NCBI GenBank assembly: GCA_013151585.1
Contig: JAADHY010000286.1
Span: 1-11,263 of the forward strand
Source: Planctomycetota bacterium
GTDB lineage: Bacteria > Planctomycetota > Planctomycetia > Planctomycetales > Planctomycetaceae
DNA: 11,263 bases
Direction of reading: 5' to 3'
Within the stretch, counting starts at the first letter, position 1. Every line of letters begins with the position of its first letter. Below are positions 1-7,014 of this stretch, one piece after another. The notes beneath the pieces were generated by a model, which was not told where the DNA came from, ran no database searches, and saw only the letters and a program-made list of their open reading frames with translations. Made by a program: the position numbers and the translations under genes.

Positions 1-140
1 TCATCCGCCCTTCGGGCACCTTCTCCCCCCAAGACGGGGGGAGAAGGGACGGTTTGTGCTCCGATGACGCCAACCCTCGTCCCCTCTCCCGCTTGCGGGA
101 GAGGGTGGCCGCCGAAGGCGGCCGGGTGAGGGGCCTCCAA
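1..140 (+). repeat. Multi-hairpin intergenic repeat, copy 1
   Basis: This GC-rich non-coding unit recurs at 10078-10216 in the same orientation. It holds four successive inverted repeats: a small GCCC/GGGC hairpin at 7-17; an 11-bp perfect stem (20-30 with 36-46, loop AAGAC); an 11-bp perfect stem (82-92 with 95-105, loop TT); and a 7-bp GGCCGCC/GGCGGCC stem (107-113 with 117-123, loop GAA). Similarity to the other copy ends near CCTCCAA at 134-140. The left edge may lie outside the window, because base 1 is already within the unit. Translations of such elements give spurious peptides containing RERVAAEGGRVRG, a phrase familiar from mis-annotated small proteins in GC-rich genomes. Whether it acts as a terminator, a REP-like or MITE-like element or something else cannot be told from two copies. 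Confidence 0.8.
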
Positions 141-157
141 TCGCAACGCCTCACTCC

Positions 158-185
158 GAGAAAACGCGACATTGTTCGCGTTCTC
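158..185 (+). promoter_or_regulatory. Stem-loop in the leader of the flgN-like gene
   Basis: An imperfect inverted repeat pairs 158-169 with 176-185: GAGAA plus CGCGA on the left arm pairs with TCGCG plus TTCTC on the right, with a two-base AA bulge and a six-base loop. It ends 22 bases before the ATG at 208 and has no T-run after it, so it does not look like an intrinsic terminator. It could be an operator or an mRNA leader structure. The role is inference. Confidence 0.35.
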
Positions 186-207
186 AAACCGATAAGGGTC
201 CAAACAT

Positions 208-729
208 ATGACCGCAGAAGCACCGGACATGCTCGATGATTTGCAGAAGCTGCTCGATGATTTGGAGCAAGCTCAAGAGGAGTTACGCAGCCTGTACGCA
301 CAAAAACGGGAGGCGCTGCGATCGGCGCGAAGCGATCAATTGGCCAAGTTGATTAATCCGGAGCGCGTGTTGGTCCATCGACTCCGAGAACTCGTCAAGC
401 AACGACAGCGGCTCTTGCAACAGGCGGCGCGGCGCGGATGTGCTGCCGCGAGTTTGGAACGTCTGGTAGATCAGTTGGCCGGTGGAACCGGCTCTGCGGA
501 CGAACGAGCCCGAGACTTGAAGGCCCGCGTCCGCGCCCTGCACGACGGGGCCGTCCGACTGCGTCAGGAAAGTTGGGTTCAGTGGATCGTTGCTCATCGC
601 GCCTTTCAGCATCAAACGGAGCTTCTGGAGCTCATCGCACGCGGCGGCGGAACCGAGCCGGTCTATCAGGACCAAGGTCAGACCCAAGTTCCGGGGGAAG
701 GCGGGGCGTTGTTAGATCACGCCGTGTGA
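208..729 (+). CDS. flgN: FlgN-like flagellar export chaperone
   Basis: This 173-residue, highly charged and probably all-helical protein lies directly upstream of flgK, the usual place for the cytosolic chaperone that keeps FlgK and FlgL unfolded and delivers them to the flagellar type III export gate. The sequence shows long Leu/Glu/Arg/Gln heptad-like helices at about residues 8-80 and 95-145, and a Gly/Gln-rich disordered tail from about 150. Length and helix pattern fit the FlgN family, which is poorly conserved in sequence, so the call leans on context. The ATG at 208 is preceded by AAGGG at about 194-198 at suitable spacing; the ATG at 229 (residue 8) is the only close alternative. The gap to flgK is 58 bases, consistent with one operon. 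Another small coiled-coil flagellar protein cannot be excluded. Confidence 0.72.
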   Translation: MTAEAPDMLDDLQKLLDDLEQAQEELRSLYAQKREALRSARSDQLAKLINPERVLVHRLRELVKQRQRLLQQAARRGCAAASLERLVDQLAGGTGSADERARDLKARVRALHDGAVRLRQESWVQWIVAHRAFQHQTELLELIARGGGTEPVYQDQGQTQVPGEGGALLDHAV

Positions 730-787
730 ATACGTCCGGGACCCTGCCAGATCGTTTTTCACCGACGGAATCAGTGAGTGCGTCCCC

Positions 788-2491
788 ATGGGATTGAACG
801 CCATTTTGGCCACAGCCGGGCAATCGCTCGAACTGTTCAGCGCTGGAATCGAGGTGGCTGGACAGAACGTGGCCAATGCAAACACACCGGGATACGTCCG
901 CGAGACGCTGAACGTCGCGCCGTCTCTGCCGTACGAGAACAACGGTTTGCTGATCGGCACGGGCGCCCGGGGCACCGGCGTGCGGCAACAAATTGATCTG
1001 TTTCTGGAATCACAGATCCACCGAGCCAGTGCCGACTTGAGTGCCTCTCGAGCCCGTCAGGCCATCTACAGCGACTTGGAAACGCAATTGAATGAGTTGA
1101 GCGATCTGGACTTGTCGACGGCGCTGAACGACTTCCTGGCGGCGCTTCAGGACGTTGCCAATCAGCCGGAGTCGGTTCCGCTGCGGCAGCTTGCGATTCA
1201 AGAGGGCGCGAGTCTCGCTCGAGACATTCGCACCTTGTCTGATCGCGTGAATGACCTGCGGTCCTCTCAATCCCGCAAGGTGGAACTTCTGGTGCAGGAA
1301 GCCAACGACTTGATCGACCAGATTCGGGACCTCAATTCGCAGATCGTTCGGTTGGAATCGAGCGGTTTGAACCGCAGCGACGCCGGCGCCTTGCGGACGC
1401 AACGGTACCAGGCTCTGAACCGGTTGTCGGAAATCCTGGCCATCCGAGCGACCGAGCGAGAGGGCGGCAATGTCGATGTGTTCGTCGGAAATACGTATTT
1501 GATCCTTGGCGGCTCGGTCCAGCGTTTGGAGGTGGTATGGGAGACGGACCGCGACATGGGCGTAGCCAACGTCCGGCTGGACCAGACTAAAGTGAACCCG
1601 GCCACCGGCGGCGGCGAATTGTACGGGGTCATCGAAGGGCGTGACACCGTACTCGGCGGATTCCTCGACCAGCTCAACGCCTACGCCGCGAATCTGATTT
1701 TCGAATTCAACCGCATTCATGCGTCCGGGCAGGGGGTCCGGCCGTTCTCCTCCTTGACTTCCGAGGCTCGCGTTGCTGACACCACCGCCCGGCTAAACCA
1801 AGCCGGACTCACGTTCACACCCAGCCATGGCAGCTTCGAGCTGAAGATCATCAACGAGTCAAGCGGGGTGACCGAAACGGCTGTGATCAACGTCGACCTG
1901 GATGGTTTGGGCGGCGATGACACTACGCTCGAGGACCTCCGCGACCAGATTAACGCAGCATCCGGCGGCCGGATCACGGCCACGATCACATCGGACCGGC
2001 GACTGAAACTCGACGCGGCCACCGGATACCAGTTCGCTTTCGCCAACGATACCAGCGGCGTCCTGGCCGCTTTGGGTCTGAATGTGTTCTTCAGCGGATC
2101 GGATGCGCGGAACGTGTCGGTCAGTGACTCGGTGGCCGCCGACCACGAACTTTTCGCCACGGGTCAGGGGGGCGGTCCGGCCGACAACCGAAACGTCCTT
2201 CAATTGGCTCAATTTACCGACAACCCGATCAATAGCCTGTCGGGTATGACCCTGGACCAATACTACGAGGCGATGGTCGCCAATGTCGCCCAGGCATCAG
2301 CGTCTGAATCAGCGTTGGCGGACGGTTTCGACGGCTTTCGGGAATCGCTCTTGAGCCAACGGGAACAGTTCTCCGGCGTGAGCCTGGACGAGGAAGCGAT
2401 CCTGATTTTGAAACTGCAGCAGGCCTATCAAGCGGCGGCTCGCGTCGTCCGCACCGTGGATGAATTGTTCGATGTCCTCGTGACGATGTAA
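788..2491 (+). CDS. flgK: Flagellar hook-associated protein 1, FlgK
   Basis: FlgK (HAP1) is exported through the growing flagellum and forms the first ring of the junction between hook and filament. The 567-residue product begins with the flagellar rod/hook N-terminal helix and carries the signature ANANTPGY at residues 29-36. Residues about 85-215 are a long helical coiled-coil stretch typical of the D1 region. A beta-rich insert at about 340-450 resembles the flagellin/hook IN-type motif that is repeated in the neighbouring FlgL. The C-terminus (529-567) is the conserved D0 helix, starting SGVSLDEEAI and ending VRTVDELFDVLVTM. Both terminal helices are intact, so the protein should be assembly-competent. 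The start is fixed by homology to the N-terminal motif; no strong Shine-Dalgarno sequence is visible just upstream, so translation may depend on coupling or leader context. It lies between the FlgN-like gene and flgL. Confidence 0.96.
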   Translation: MGLNAILATAGQSLELFSAGIEVAGQNVANANTPGYVRETLNVAPSLPYENNGLLIGTGARGTGVRQQIDLFLESQIHRASADLSASRARQAIYSDLETQLNELSDLDLSTALNDFLAALQDVANQPESVPLRQLAIQEGASLARDIRTLSDRVNDLRSSQSRKVELLVQEANDLIDQIRDLNSQIVRLESSGLNRSDAGALRTQRYQALNRLSEILAIRATEREGGNVDVFVGNTYLILGGSVQRLEVVWETDRDMGVANVRLDQTKVNPATGGGELYGVIEGRDTVLGGFLDQLNAYAANLIFEFNRIHASGQGVRPFSSLTSEARVADTTARLNQAGLTFTPSHGSFELKIINESSGVTETAVINVDLDGLGGDDTTLEDLRDQINAASGGRITATITSDRRLKLDAATGYQFAFANDTSGVLAALGLNVFFSGSDARNVSVSDSVAADHELFATGQGGGPADNRNVLQLAQFTDNPINSLSGMTLDQYYEAMVANVAQASASESALADGFDGFRESLLSQREQFSGVSLDEEAILILKLQQAYQAAARVVRTVDELFDVLVTM

Positions 2492-2592
2492 CTGCTTGCC
2501 AAGCGGTCGGTTGCGTTCTGGTCACCGGAGACGTCCAGGGACATGCGAAACGGGTCGAGATTATCCCTGCCAGCGAAGGAGTCGCAGAGACC

Positions 2593-3765
2593 ATGACCGT
2601 GGGTTCCATCCTGCCCGGCCGATTGCCGTTGTCGCTGGTCGCGCAGCGACACATGAGCTTGATCGAGCAAAACTCCCAGGCATTGGCGCGGCTTCAGCAG
2701 CAGGTGGCATCGGGCCGGCAGTATGTTCGGCCAAGCGAGGCGCCGAGTTCCGCCATCCAAGCGATGCTTCTGCAGAAAACGCTTGAGCGGAAGGCGCAAA
2801 TGACGGAGAACATCCAGACGAGCCGATCGTTCTTGGCAGCGACTGAGTCGGCTTTAGGCAGTGTCGGCGACGCATTGAATAGTGCGAAATCGCTGGCGCT
2901 GGCCGGGATCGGCGATACACTGACTTCTACCGAAAAAGAGGGCTTGGCTGTCGAAGCCGCTTCGCTGCTCCAAAGCGTGATCAATACGGCGAACACAAAA
3001 TTTCGAGGGCGGTACTTGTTTGGCGGGAGCCATGCAGAAACCGCTCCCTTTGAGTTGGCCGGCAACGGCATCGTGCGCTACGCGGGTGACACAATCGCCA
3101 TCGAATCGTTTGCCGATCTGGACCTGCTCGTCGCGAGTAACGTCGACGGAGCCACGGCCTTTGGAGCAATGACCGAGCCGATTGGAGCGGACTTGAATCC
3201 TGCCTTGACGCTCGAGACCCGCATTGCCGACCTGTACGGCGGAACGGGAGTCGATTTGGGTGTGATTCAAATCACCTTGGAAAGCGGCGGATCGCAGCAG
3301 ACAGCGAGCGTCGATCTCAGTGGAGCCGAGACGATCGGCGACATCAAAACGCGGCTGGAGGCGGCTTTTGCCTCCGGGCCACTGACGTTGGCGGTCGACA
3401 TCGATCCGGCGACGCGCAACGGTCTCAGACTGACACCGTCAGCGGGCACGATCACGGTCTCCGATCTTCCTGGCTCAACCGTCGCCGACGACCTGGCCAT
3501 CGCCAGCGGCCCGTCCGCTCAGATCGTCGGCGGCGACCTCGACCCGAGGCTGACGCTGCAAACGGAGTTGGCCGACCTCCGCGCCGGGAGCGGCATCGAT
3601 CAAACCGGCGGCCTGCAGATCGTCAACGGTGATCGAACGGTGACAGTCGACGTTTCCAGTGCTCAGACGATCGAAGATCTGCTTAACGCCATGCGGACGG
3701 CCGACCCGGACCTTTCCGTTGGCATCAACGCCGCGGGCAATGGGTTGTCGGTTTCGAGCCGCTAG
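2593..3765 (+). CDS. flgL: FlgL (hook-associated protein 3), N-terminal part of a frameshifted gene
   Basis: FlgL (HAP3) is the second junction protein, lying between FlgK and the flagellin filament. This frame gives 390 residues: the N-terminal D0/D1 helices (residues about 15-115, including the family-like stretch QQQVASGRQYVRPSEAP), the FlgL hallmark YLFGGS near residue 141 followed by PF near 151, then beta-rich IN-type repeats starting near residues 199 and 315. The frame stops at TAG 3763-3765 inside the second repeat, while the rest of FlgL continues in the next frame from 3764. Skipping one base joins both parts into a 639-residue protein. Taken alone this piece lacks the C-terminal helix that FlgL needs for assembly. 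The ATG at 2593 has a good AAGGAG at 2576-2581. It lies 101 bases after flgK. Confidence 0.88.
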   Translation: MTVGSILPGRLPLSLVAQRHMSLIEQNSQALARLQQQVASGRQYVRPSEAPSSAIQAMLLQKTLERKAQMTENIQTSRSFLAATESALGSVGDALNSAKSLALAGIGDTLTSTEKEGLAVEAASLLQSVINTANTKFRGRYLFGGSHAETAPFELAGNGIVRYAGDTIAIESFADLDLLVASNVDGATAFGAMTEPIGADLNPALTLETRIADLYGGTGVDLGVIQITLESGGSQQTASVDLSGAETIGDIKTRLEAAFASGPLTLAVDIDPATRNGLRLTPSAGTITVSDLPGSTVADDLAIASGPSAQIVGGDLDPRLTLQTELADLRAGSGIDQTGGLQIVNGDRTVTVDVSSAQTIEDLLNAMRTADPDLSVGINAAGNGLSVSSR

Positions 3766-4513
3766 CGGCACCGGCTTCTCCGTCGGTGAAAACGGAGGCA
3801 CAACGGCCACCGACCTGGGCCTGCGGACGATGACCGCCGCCACGTCTCTTTCCGAGCTGAATCGGGGCCAAGGTGTTCCGTTCGATGCCAGCTCGAACCT
3901 GAAGATCACGCGGCGGGACGGCACGACGGTGAGCATCGACTTGAGCAACGCTCTGACAATCCAGGACGTGCTCGACGCCATCAACGCCGTAGACCCCGGA
4001 AACCTGGTCGCGTCGCTGAACGCGGTGGGCAATGGCATCTCCCTGCTGGACAACTCCGGCACCGGGCCGCTTATCGTCGAGTCAAACGCCGTGGCCGTGG
4101 CGCTGGGCCTCGCGGGGGAAGAAGACAGCGGCGATCCGGCCAATCCGCTCGTCGGCGAAGACGTCAACCCGCGCGAGGCGACTGGCGTCCTGACCATCCT
4201 GGCCGAGCTCGAACAGGCTTTGCGACGGGGCGACGATCAAGAGCTGCAGCGGCTCACCACGTTGATCGACGACGAGATCAATCGATTCAACCAAGTGCGG
4301 GCCGAGTTGGGCAGCCGCTTGAAACTCCTCGACGACATTGAAAATCAGGTCCGCGACCAGGATCTGGTCCTGCAGGAAAAACTGTCCGAGAAACTGGATA
4401 CCAATTTGCCTCAGACGCTGACCGAGCTGCTCCAACAACAGCAGACGCTGGAAGCCACGCTCGCACTGACCGCTCAGTCTTTCCGTCTGAGCGTGCTGTC
4501 GTTCCTCACGTAA
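3764..4513 (+). CDS. flgL: FlgL, C-terminal part in the shifted frame
   Basis: These 249 codons continue flgL after the frameshift at about 3763. They begin SGTGFSVGENGG, complete the second IN-type repeat, contain the whole third repeat (full-length residues about 411-515) and end with the long C-terminal D1/D0 helices, including the stretches NRFNQVRAELGSRLKLL and ALTAQSFRLSVLSFLT, which are typical of FlgL C-termini. The open frame runs back to 3659, but the part before 3764 (the peptide starting MLRRSKICL) is an out-of-frame reading of the upstream piece and is not FlgL-like. No ribosome binding site suggests independent translation. This is the second half of one gene, not a separate gene; the intact, still FlgL-like reading argues that the break is recent or a sequencing error. 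Confidence 0.88.
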   Translation, partial: SGTGFSVGENGGTTATDLGLRTMTAATSLSELNRGQGVPFDASSNLKITRRDGTTVSIDLSNALTIQDVLDAINAVDPGNLVASLNAVGNGISLLDNSGTGPLIVESNAVAVALGLAGEEDSGDPANPLVGEDVNPREATGVLTILAELEQALRRGDDQELQRLTTLIDDEINRFNQVRAELGSRLKLLDDIENQVRDQDLVLQEKLSEKLDTNLPQTLTELLQQQQTLEATLALTAQSFRLSVLSFLT

Positions 4514-4607
4514 AGTGACCGGTTCCCGCCCGCCCCCAAACCGAATGGAAAAGCGCGGGCTCAGGACACACAGCTCCCGACGCGGACTGCCGAACACAAC
4601 CAAGAGG

Positions 4608-4628
4608 GGCGCCGGAGTGACCGGCGCC
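4608..4628. terminator. Candidate bidirectional terminator hairpin
   Basis: A perfect 8-bp inverted repeat, GGCGCCGG then loop AGTGA then CCGGCGCC, sits in the 166-base gap between the convergent ends of flgL (4513) and the lipoprotein gene (4680). No T-run follows on the plus strand; on the minus strand the next bases are moderately T-rich (CCTCTTGGTTGTG). Position and stem strength suggest termination in both directions. Confidence 0.5.
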
Positions 4629-4679
4629 GGACCAACGAACGCACCGCCAGGCAGGATTTCTGTTGCCGCCGCCCGCTCG

Positions 4680-5186
4680 CTACTTGGAGCTCAGCTCAAT
4701 TGGGATGACGTTCTTGCCTTTCTTGACCGTGACCTTGATGCCCGACTCGCGAGGATTGTTGTACTTTTGCGGTACGATGTGTTTGATCGTCGGTTCTTCA
4801 GGTTTCGGGCCGGATTCTTCCACTTCCTGGCCGTCTTGTTCCTCTTGTATTTCTTCCCCGCTCGACTCAGTCTTGACGACGCCAACATAGTACTCGCCCG
4901 GAACCGTTCCCGCACCAGGCTCACCAGCAACGCCTCCCGGGCCGCCGACAGCAGTCAGCGTATACTTTCCCTGCTCATCGGTTCGGCCCGTCGCAGACAT
5001 GCCCTGGCCTTTGTTGACGGGGACGAAGGTCACCGTTGCCCCGGCAACGGGTTTTCCGTCCAAAGTGACGATCCCTTCCACGTATTCAGTCTCAACCGTC
5101 GGACGCTGCTCCCCCGAACAGCCGACCAATACCAAAGCGACCACCCCAGAGACCAAGAAACGCAAAGACTGATCCAACCGATTCAT
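4680..5186 (-). CDS. Small lipoprotein with a carboxypeptidase-regulatory-like domain
   Basis: The 168-residue product begins with a lipoprotein signal peptide: basic start, hydrophobic run LVSGVVALVLVGC, lipobox LVGC with the lipidated Cys at residue 23. It should therefore be exported and membrane-anchored. After it comes a beta-sandwich repeat of the carboxypeptidase-regulatory/CNA-B-like kind: VEGIVTLDGKPVAGATVTF at about residues 36-54, TDEQGKYTL near 69, and a closing PGEYYVGVV strand. Many planctomycete genomes encode large sets of such proteins, of unknown function. An acidic Glu/Gln/Pro linker (about 112-135) precedes a basic C-terminal strand (VTVKKGKNVIPIEL), an unusual charge split. 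The start at 5186 has a strong GGGGAGGAAAG just upstream and is fixed by the signal peptide; the frame remains open upstream to 5477, but that stretch does not look like protein. It is probably transcribed alone, as 571 bases separate it from the next gene. Confidence 0.88.
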   Translation of the reverse strand: MNRLDQSLRFLVSGVVALVLVGCSGEQRPTVETEYVEGIVTLDGKPVAGATVTFVPVNKGQGMSATGRTDEQGKYTLTAVGGPGGVAGEPGAGTVPGEYYVGVVKTESSGEEIQEEQDGQEVEESGPKPEEPTIKHIVPQKYNNPRESGIKVTVKKGKNVIPIELSSK

Positions 5187-5526
5187 GCTCTTTCCTCCCC
5201 GTTCACATTCCCCTGTAGAACGACTCGGCTGGTGTTCCACTCCACACCGGTCGCCGCCTGAATCCGACATTGGTCCCCCCGCGGGTCTCGACCGCTGACG
5301 GCGAACCCGAGAATTCCACGCGGACCTATCGTGGATTTCGACTACCGCTTCCAACACTGATAGCGTTGCGGCGCAGCCCGCACCTGGAAAGCCTCCAGTC
5401 TCTGCTGGGACAGCACACAGTTCTACGACTGCCCAGTTTAGTTCCCACGGCTCCCCGGCTCTTGTCGGCCCCAGCATCCCGGAGACTCGTGATATTCAGA
5501 AGGCTGCACCCCGATCAAATAAGAGC

Positions 5527-5559
5527 GGTTTGCAACGCAGGCCTTTTGCCTGCGTAACC
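5527..5559. repeat. Palindromic hairpin element, possible dispersed repeat
   Basis: An 8-bp perfect stem (ACGCAGGC with GCCTGCGT, loop CTTTT) is extended by GGTT/AACC pairs outside a four-base TGCA bulge, giving 12 pairs over 33 bases. It lies mid-gap, about 340 bases upstream of the lipoprotein gene and about 200 bases past the DUF1559 stop. The form resembles small palindromic repeats scattered in planctomycete genomes, but only one copy is in the window, so the repeat status is inference. Confidence 0.4.
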
Positions 5560-5656
5560 TAAGTCTCGCAACAAAGATCGTTGCCCCACAACCCCGCCAT
5601 GCATAACACGGTTCATTCCACACACGATACGGCACCCGAGGCGAGGATTATGGAGT

Positions 5657-5696
5657 GCTTGGGCCGCACACAGCACACACTGACGGCGGCCCAAGC
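5657..5696. terminator. Candidate terminator hairpin after the DUF1559 gene
   Basis: A perfect 11-bp inverted repeat pairs GCTTGGGCCGC (5657-5667) with GCGGCCCAAGC (5686-5696) across an 18-base loop. It begins 62 bases past the stop codon of the leftward DUF1559 gene. A short T-run (GTTTTC) follows it only on the plus strand, where no gene needs it. Strength and place suggest a terminator for the minus-strand transcript, without a canonical U-tract. Confidence 0.45.
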
Positions 5697-5757
5697 GTTT
5701 TCTGCCTGACGGACGAGTCGCTGTCTGACCTGCTCAGCAAGGTCCGCCTTTCCCGAG

Positions 5758-6894
5758 CTACGGGATGGGAACAGTCTCGCCGCTTCGGGACGTTCCCAAC
5801 GCTCCCCAGACGCCGTACGGGGATGGACCGAGATAGTCCTGAGGGTTGCCGCCCGCGAATTGCGGCATTTGTTGGACAGTCATCGTCGGATCGCCAGCGT
5901 CGATCGACTCGCTAATAAAGTGGACCGAGCCGTCGCAGAACAGGACGTTCACGCCGCCCGGATGGTAGCTGCTGGCGGTCACGATGGCCCACCGCTCGCC
6001 TCGCCGACCACAACTGGCCGAGTTCGGCGGGAGCATGTGGTAGTAAAGCGTGTAAGGATTGATGGCATCCGTCCACCGCCAACCGATTTGCCAGCCCCCA
6101 GTCTCTACATTGCATGTGTACATGTTATCCGGGCCAACGCACGCTAGGCACAAGCTCGGTGGGGCTCCGTTGTACGATTGCACGTCGCGAGCAATCGCTT
6201 CCGTGACTTTCTTGCTGCCCCGTACGCCGATCTTACATTCGGCCAGTGCTGCCGTGTTGCTCGTGCCGTCCTTGATCAGGTCGAAATCGACGATGACACG
6301 ATTACCCCGTCCAAACACGCCACGGCATTCCCACCAGTGCCAATCCAACCAATAATCGCCGCGGTTGGCGTGGTAGCTGGTTGGAGCCAAGCCTGAACGA
6401 TGCGTGTATTCACTTTGTGGATCAGACGGGCAGATCATGACGTCCAAACGCTTTTGGTTGATCCGCCCGCAGCGGGAACCACCCCACCAGGGACAGCAGC
6501 GGGTTCCGCCGCTGTTGGGATCACGTCCGACCAGATTGTTCATGAAGTCTTCATAAAGGTTCGACTGTTCCAGATACGGCAGCAACAGGATCAGGTAACT
6601 CCATCGGGATCGACAGTTACCCCAGCCCCGCCACCAAGCGCTACGATCGTTCGGATCGCGGTAAAGAGGATCGTGGTTGGCTGCTGGGAGCCGATTGTAG
6701 ACGTCGTGGAAATTGTGAAGTGCAACTCCCAACTGTTTCAGGTTGTTCCGACACTGCGTGCGGCGAGCCGCTTCACGGGCTTGCTGCACAGCCGGCAGCA
6801 ACAGTGCGATCAAGATGGCTATGATCGCAATTACTACCAGCAGCTCGATCAAAGTAAAACCAGAGCGTGGGATCTTTTGATGCACCCGTTTCAT
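5758..6894 (-). CDS. DUF1559 protein with prepilin-type N-terminal methylation site
   Basis: The 378-residue product starts with a type IV pilin-like leader: a basic segment, then GFTLIELLVVIAIIAILIAL. Prepilin peptidase should cut after Gly12, leaving Phe as residue 1 of the mature protein with Glu at +5. The hydrophobic helix then runs into PAVQQAREAARR and the DUF1559 body (NNLKQLGVALHNFHD at about 40-54). Near the end is the family's H-x9-DG motif, His311 to Asp321-Gly322. These secreted pseudopilin-like proteins are expanded in planctomycetes and have no established role; surface or pseudopilus-linked functions have been suggested. Unusual here are Trp- and Cys-rich stretches in the first half (about residues 78-92 and 128-140), possibly disulphide-forming. 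The start at 6894 has GGAGGG just upstream and is fixed by the leader; the frame stays open to 7278, but that extension would bury the signal. A sigma-70-like promoter lies at 6986-7014. Confidence 0.93.
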   Translation of the reverse strand: MKRVHQKIPRSGFTLIELLVVIAIIAILIALLLPAVQQAREAARRTQCRNNLKQLGVALHNFHDVYNRLPAANHDPLYRDPNDRSAWWRGWGNCRSRWSYLILLLPYLEQSNLYEDFMNNLVGRDPNSGGTRCCPWWGGSRCGRINQKRLDVMICPSDPQSEYTHRSGLAPTSYHANRGDYWLDWHWWECRGVFGRGNRVIVDFDLIKDGTSNTAALAECKIGVRGSKKVTEAIARDVQSYNGAPPSLCLACVGPDNMYTCNVETGGWQIGWRWTDAINPYTLYYHMLPPNSASCGRRGERWAIVTASSYHPGGVNVLFCDGSVHFISESIDAGDPTMTVQQMPQFAGGNPQDYLGPSPYGVWGALGTSRSGETVPIP

Positions 6895-6985
6895 GGTAGC
6901 CCTCCAAAATAGAGAACATAGAAACGAAGGTCCCCATTTCTCAAGACCGCCTTGAGATGCTGGGCAGCCGAATAGAACCTCCGCC

Positions 6986-7014
6986 AGTATGCCGCTGCGG
7001 AATCGGTTTGTCAA
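6986..7014 (-). promoter_or_regulatory. Sigma-70-type promoter for the DUF1559 gene
   Basis: On the minus strand a perfect TTGACA (7014-7009) is followed after 17 bases by CATACT (6991-6986), which matches four of six TATAAT positions. The predicted transcript would start near 6979, giving a leader of about 85 bases before the ATG at 6894. Spacing and -35 match are ideal for a housekeeping promoter; the -10 is moderate. Confidence 0.55.

Larger units (their letters stand above)
5187..5757. other. Non-coding gap with two hairpin elements
   Basis: No convincing gene is seen here. Open frames on either strand have no family character, no ribosome binding site in the right place, and Arg/Cys/Trp-rich compositions typical of non-coding GC-rich DNA. 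The strong hairpins at 5527-5559 and 5657-5696 are listed separately. The bases just above 5186 must include the lipoprotein gene's leader and promoter, but no clear -35/-10 pair was found on the minus strand. Confidence 0.6.

Noticed and set aside
188..195. ACCGATAA resembles the flagellar sigma-28 -10 box GCCGATAA upstream of the flgN-like gene
   Set aside because: No TAAA-type -35 lies 15 bases upstream (169-172 reads ACAT), and the site overlaps the likely Shine-Dalgarno region.
54..239. Small peptide containing RERVAAEGGRVRG
   Set aside because: It is a translation of the hairpin repeat; an equivalent phrase appears in copy 2 (10046-10231), as expected for a spurious frame on repeat DNA.
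3757..3766. Programmed +1 frameshift in flgL of the prfB type
   Set aside because: The CGC-TAG-C site allows no good re-pairing after slippage and there is no CUU-UGA-C or close upstream Shine-Dalgarno stimulator; a plain insertion or error is simpler.
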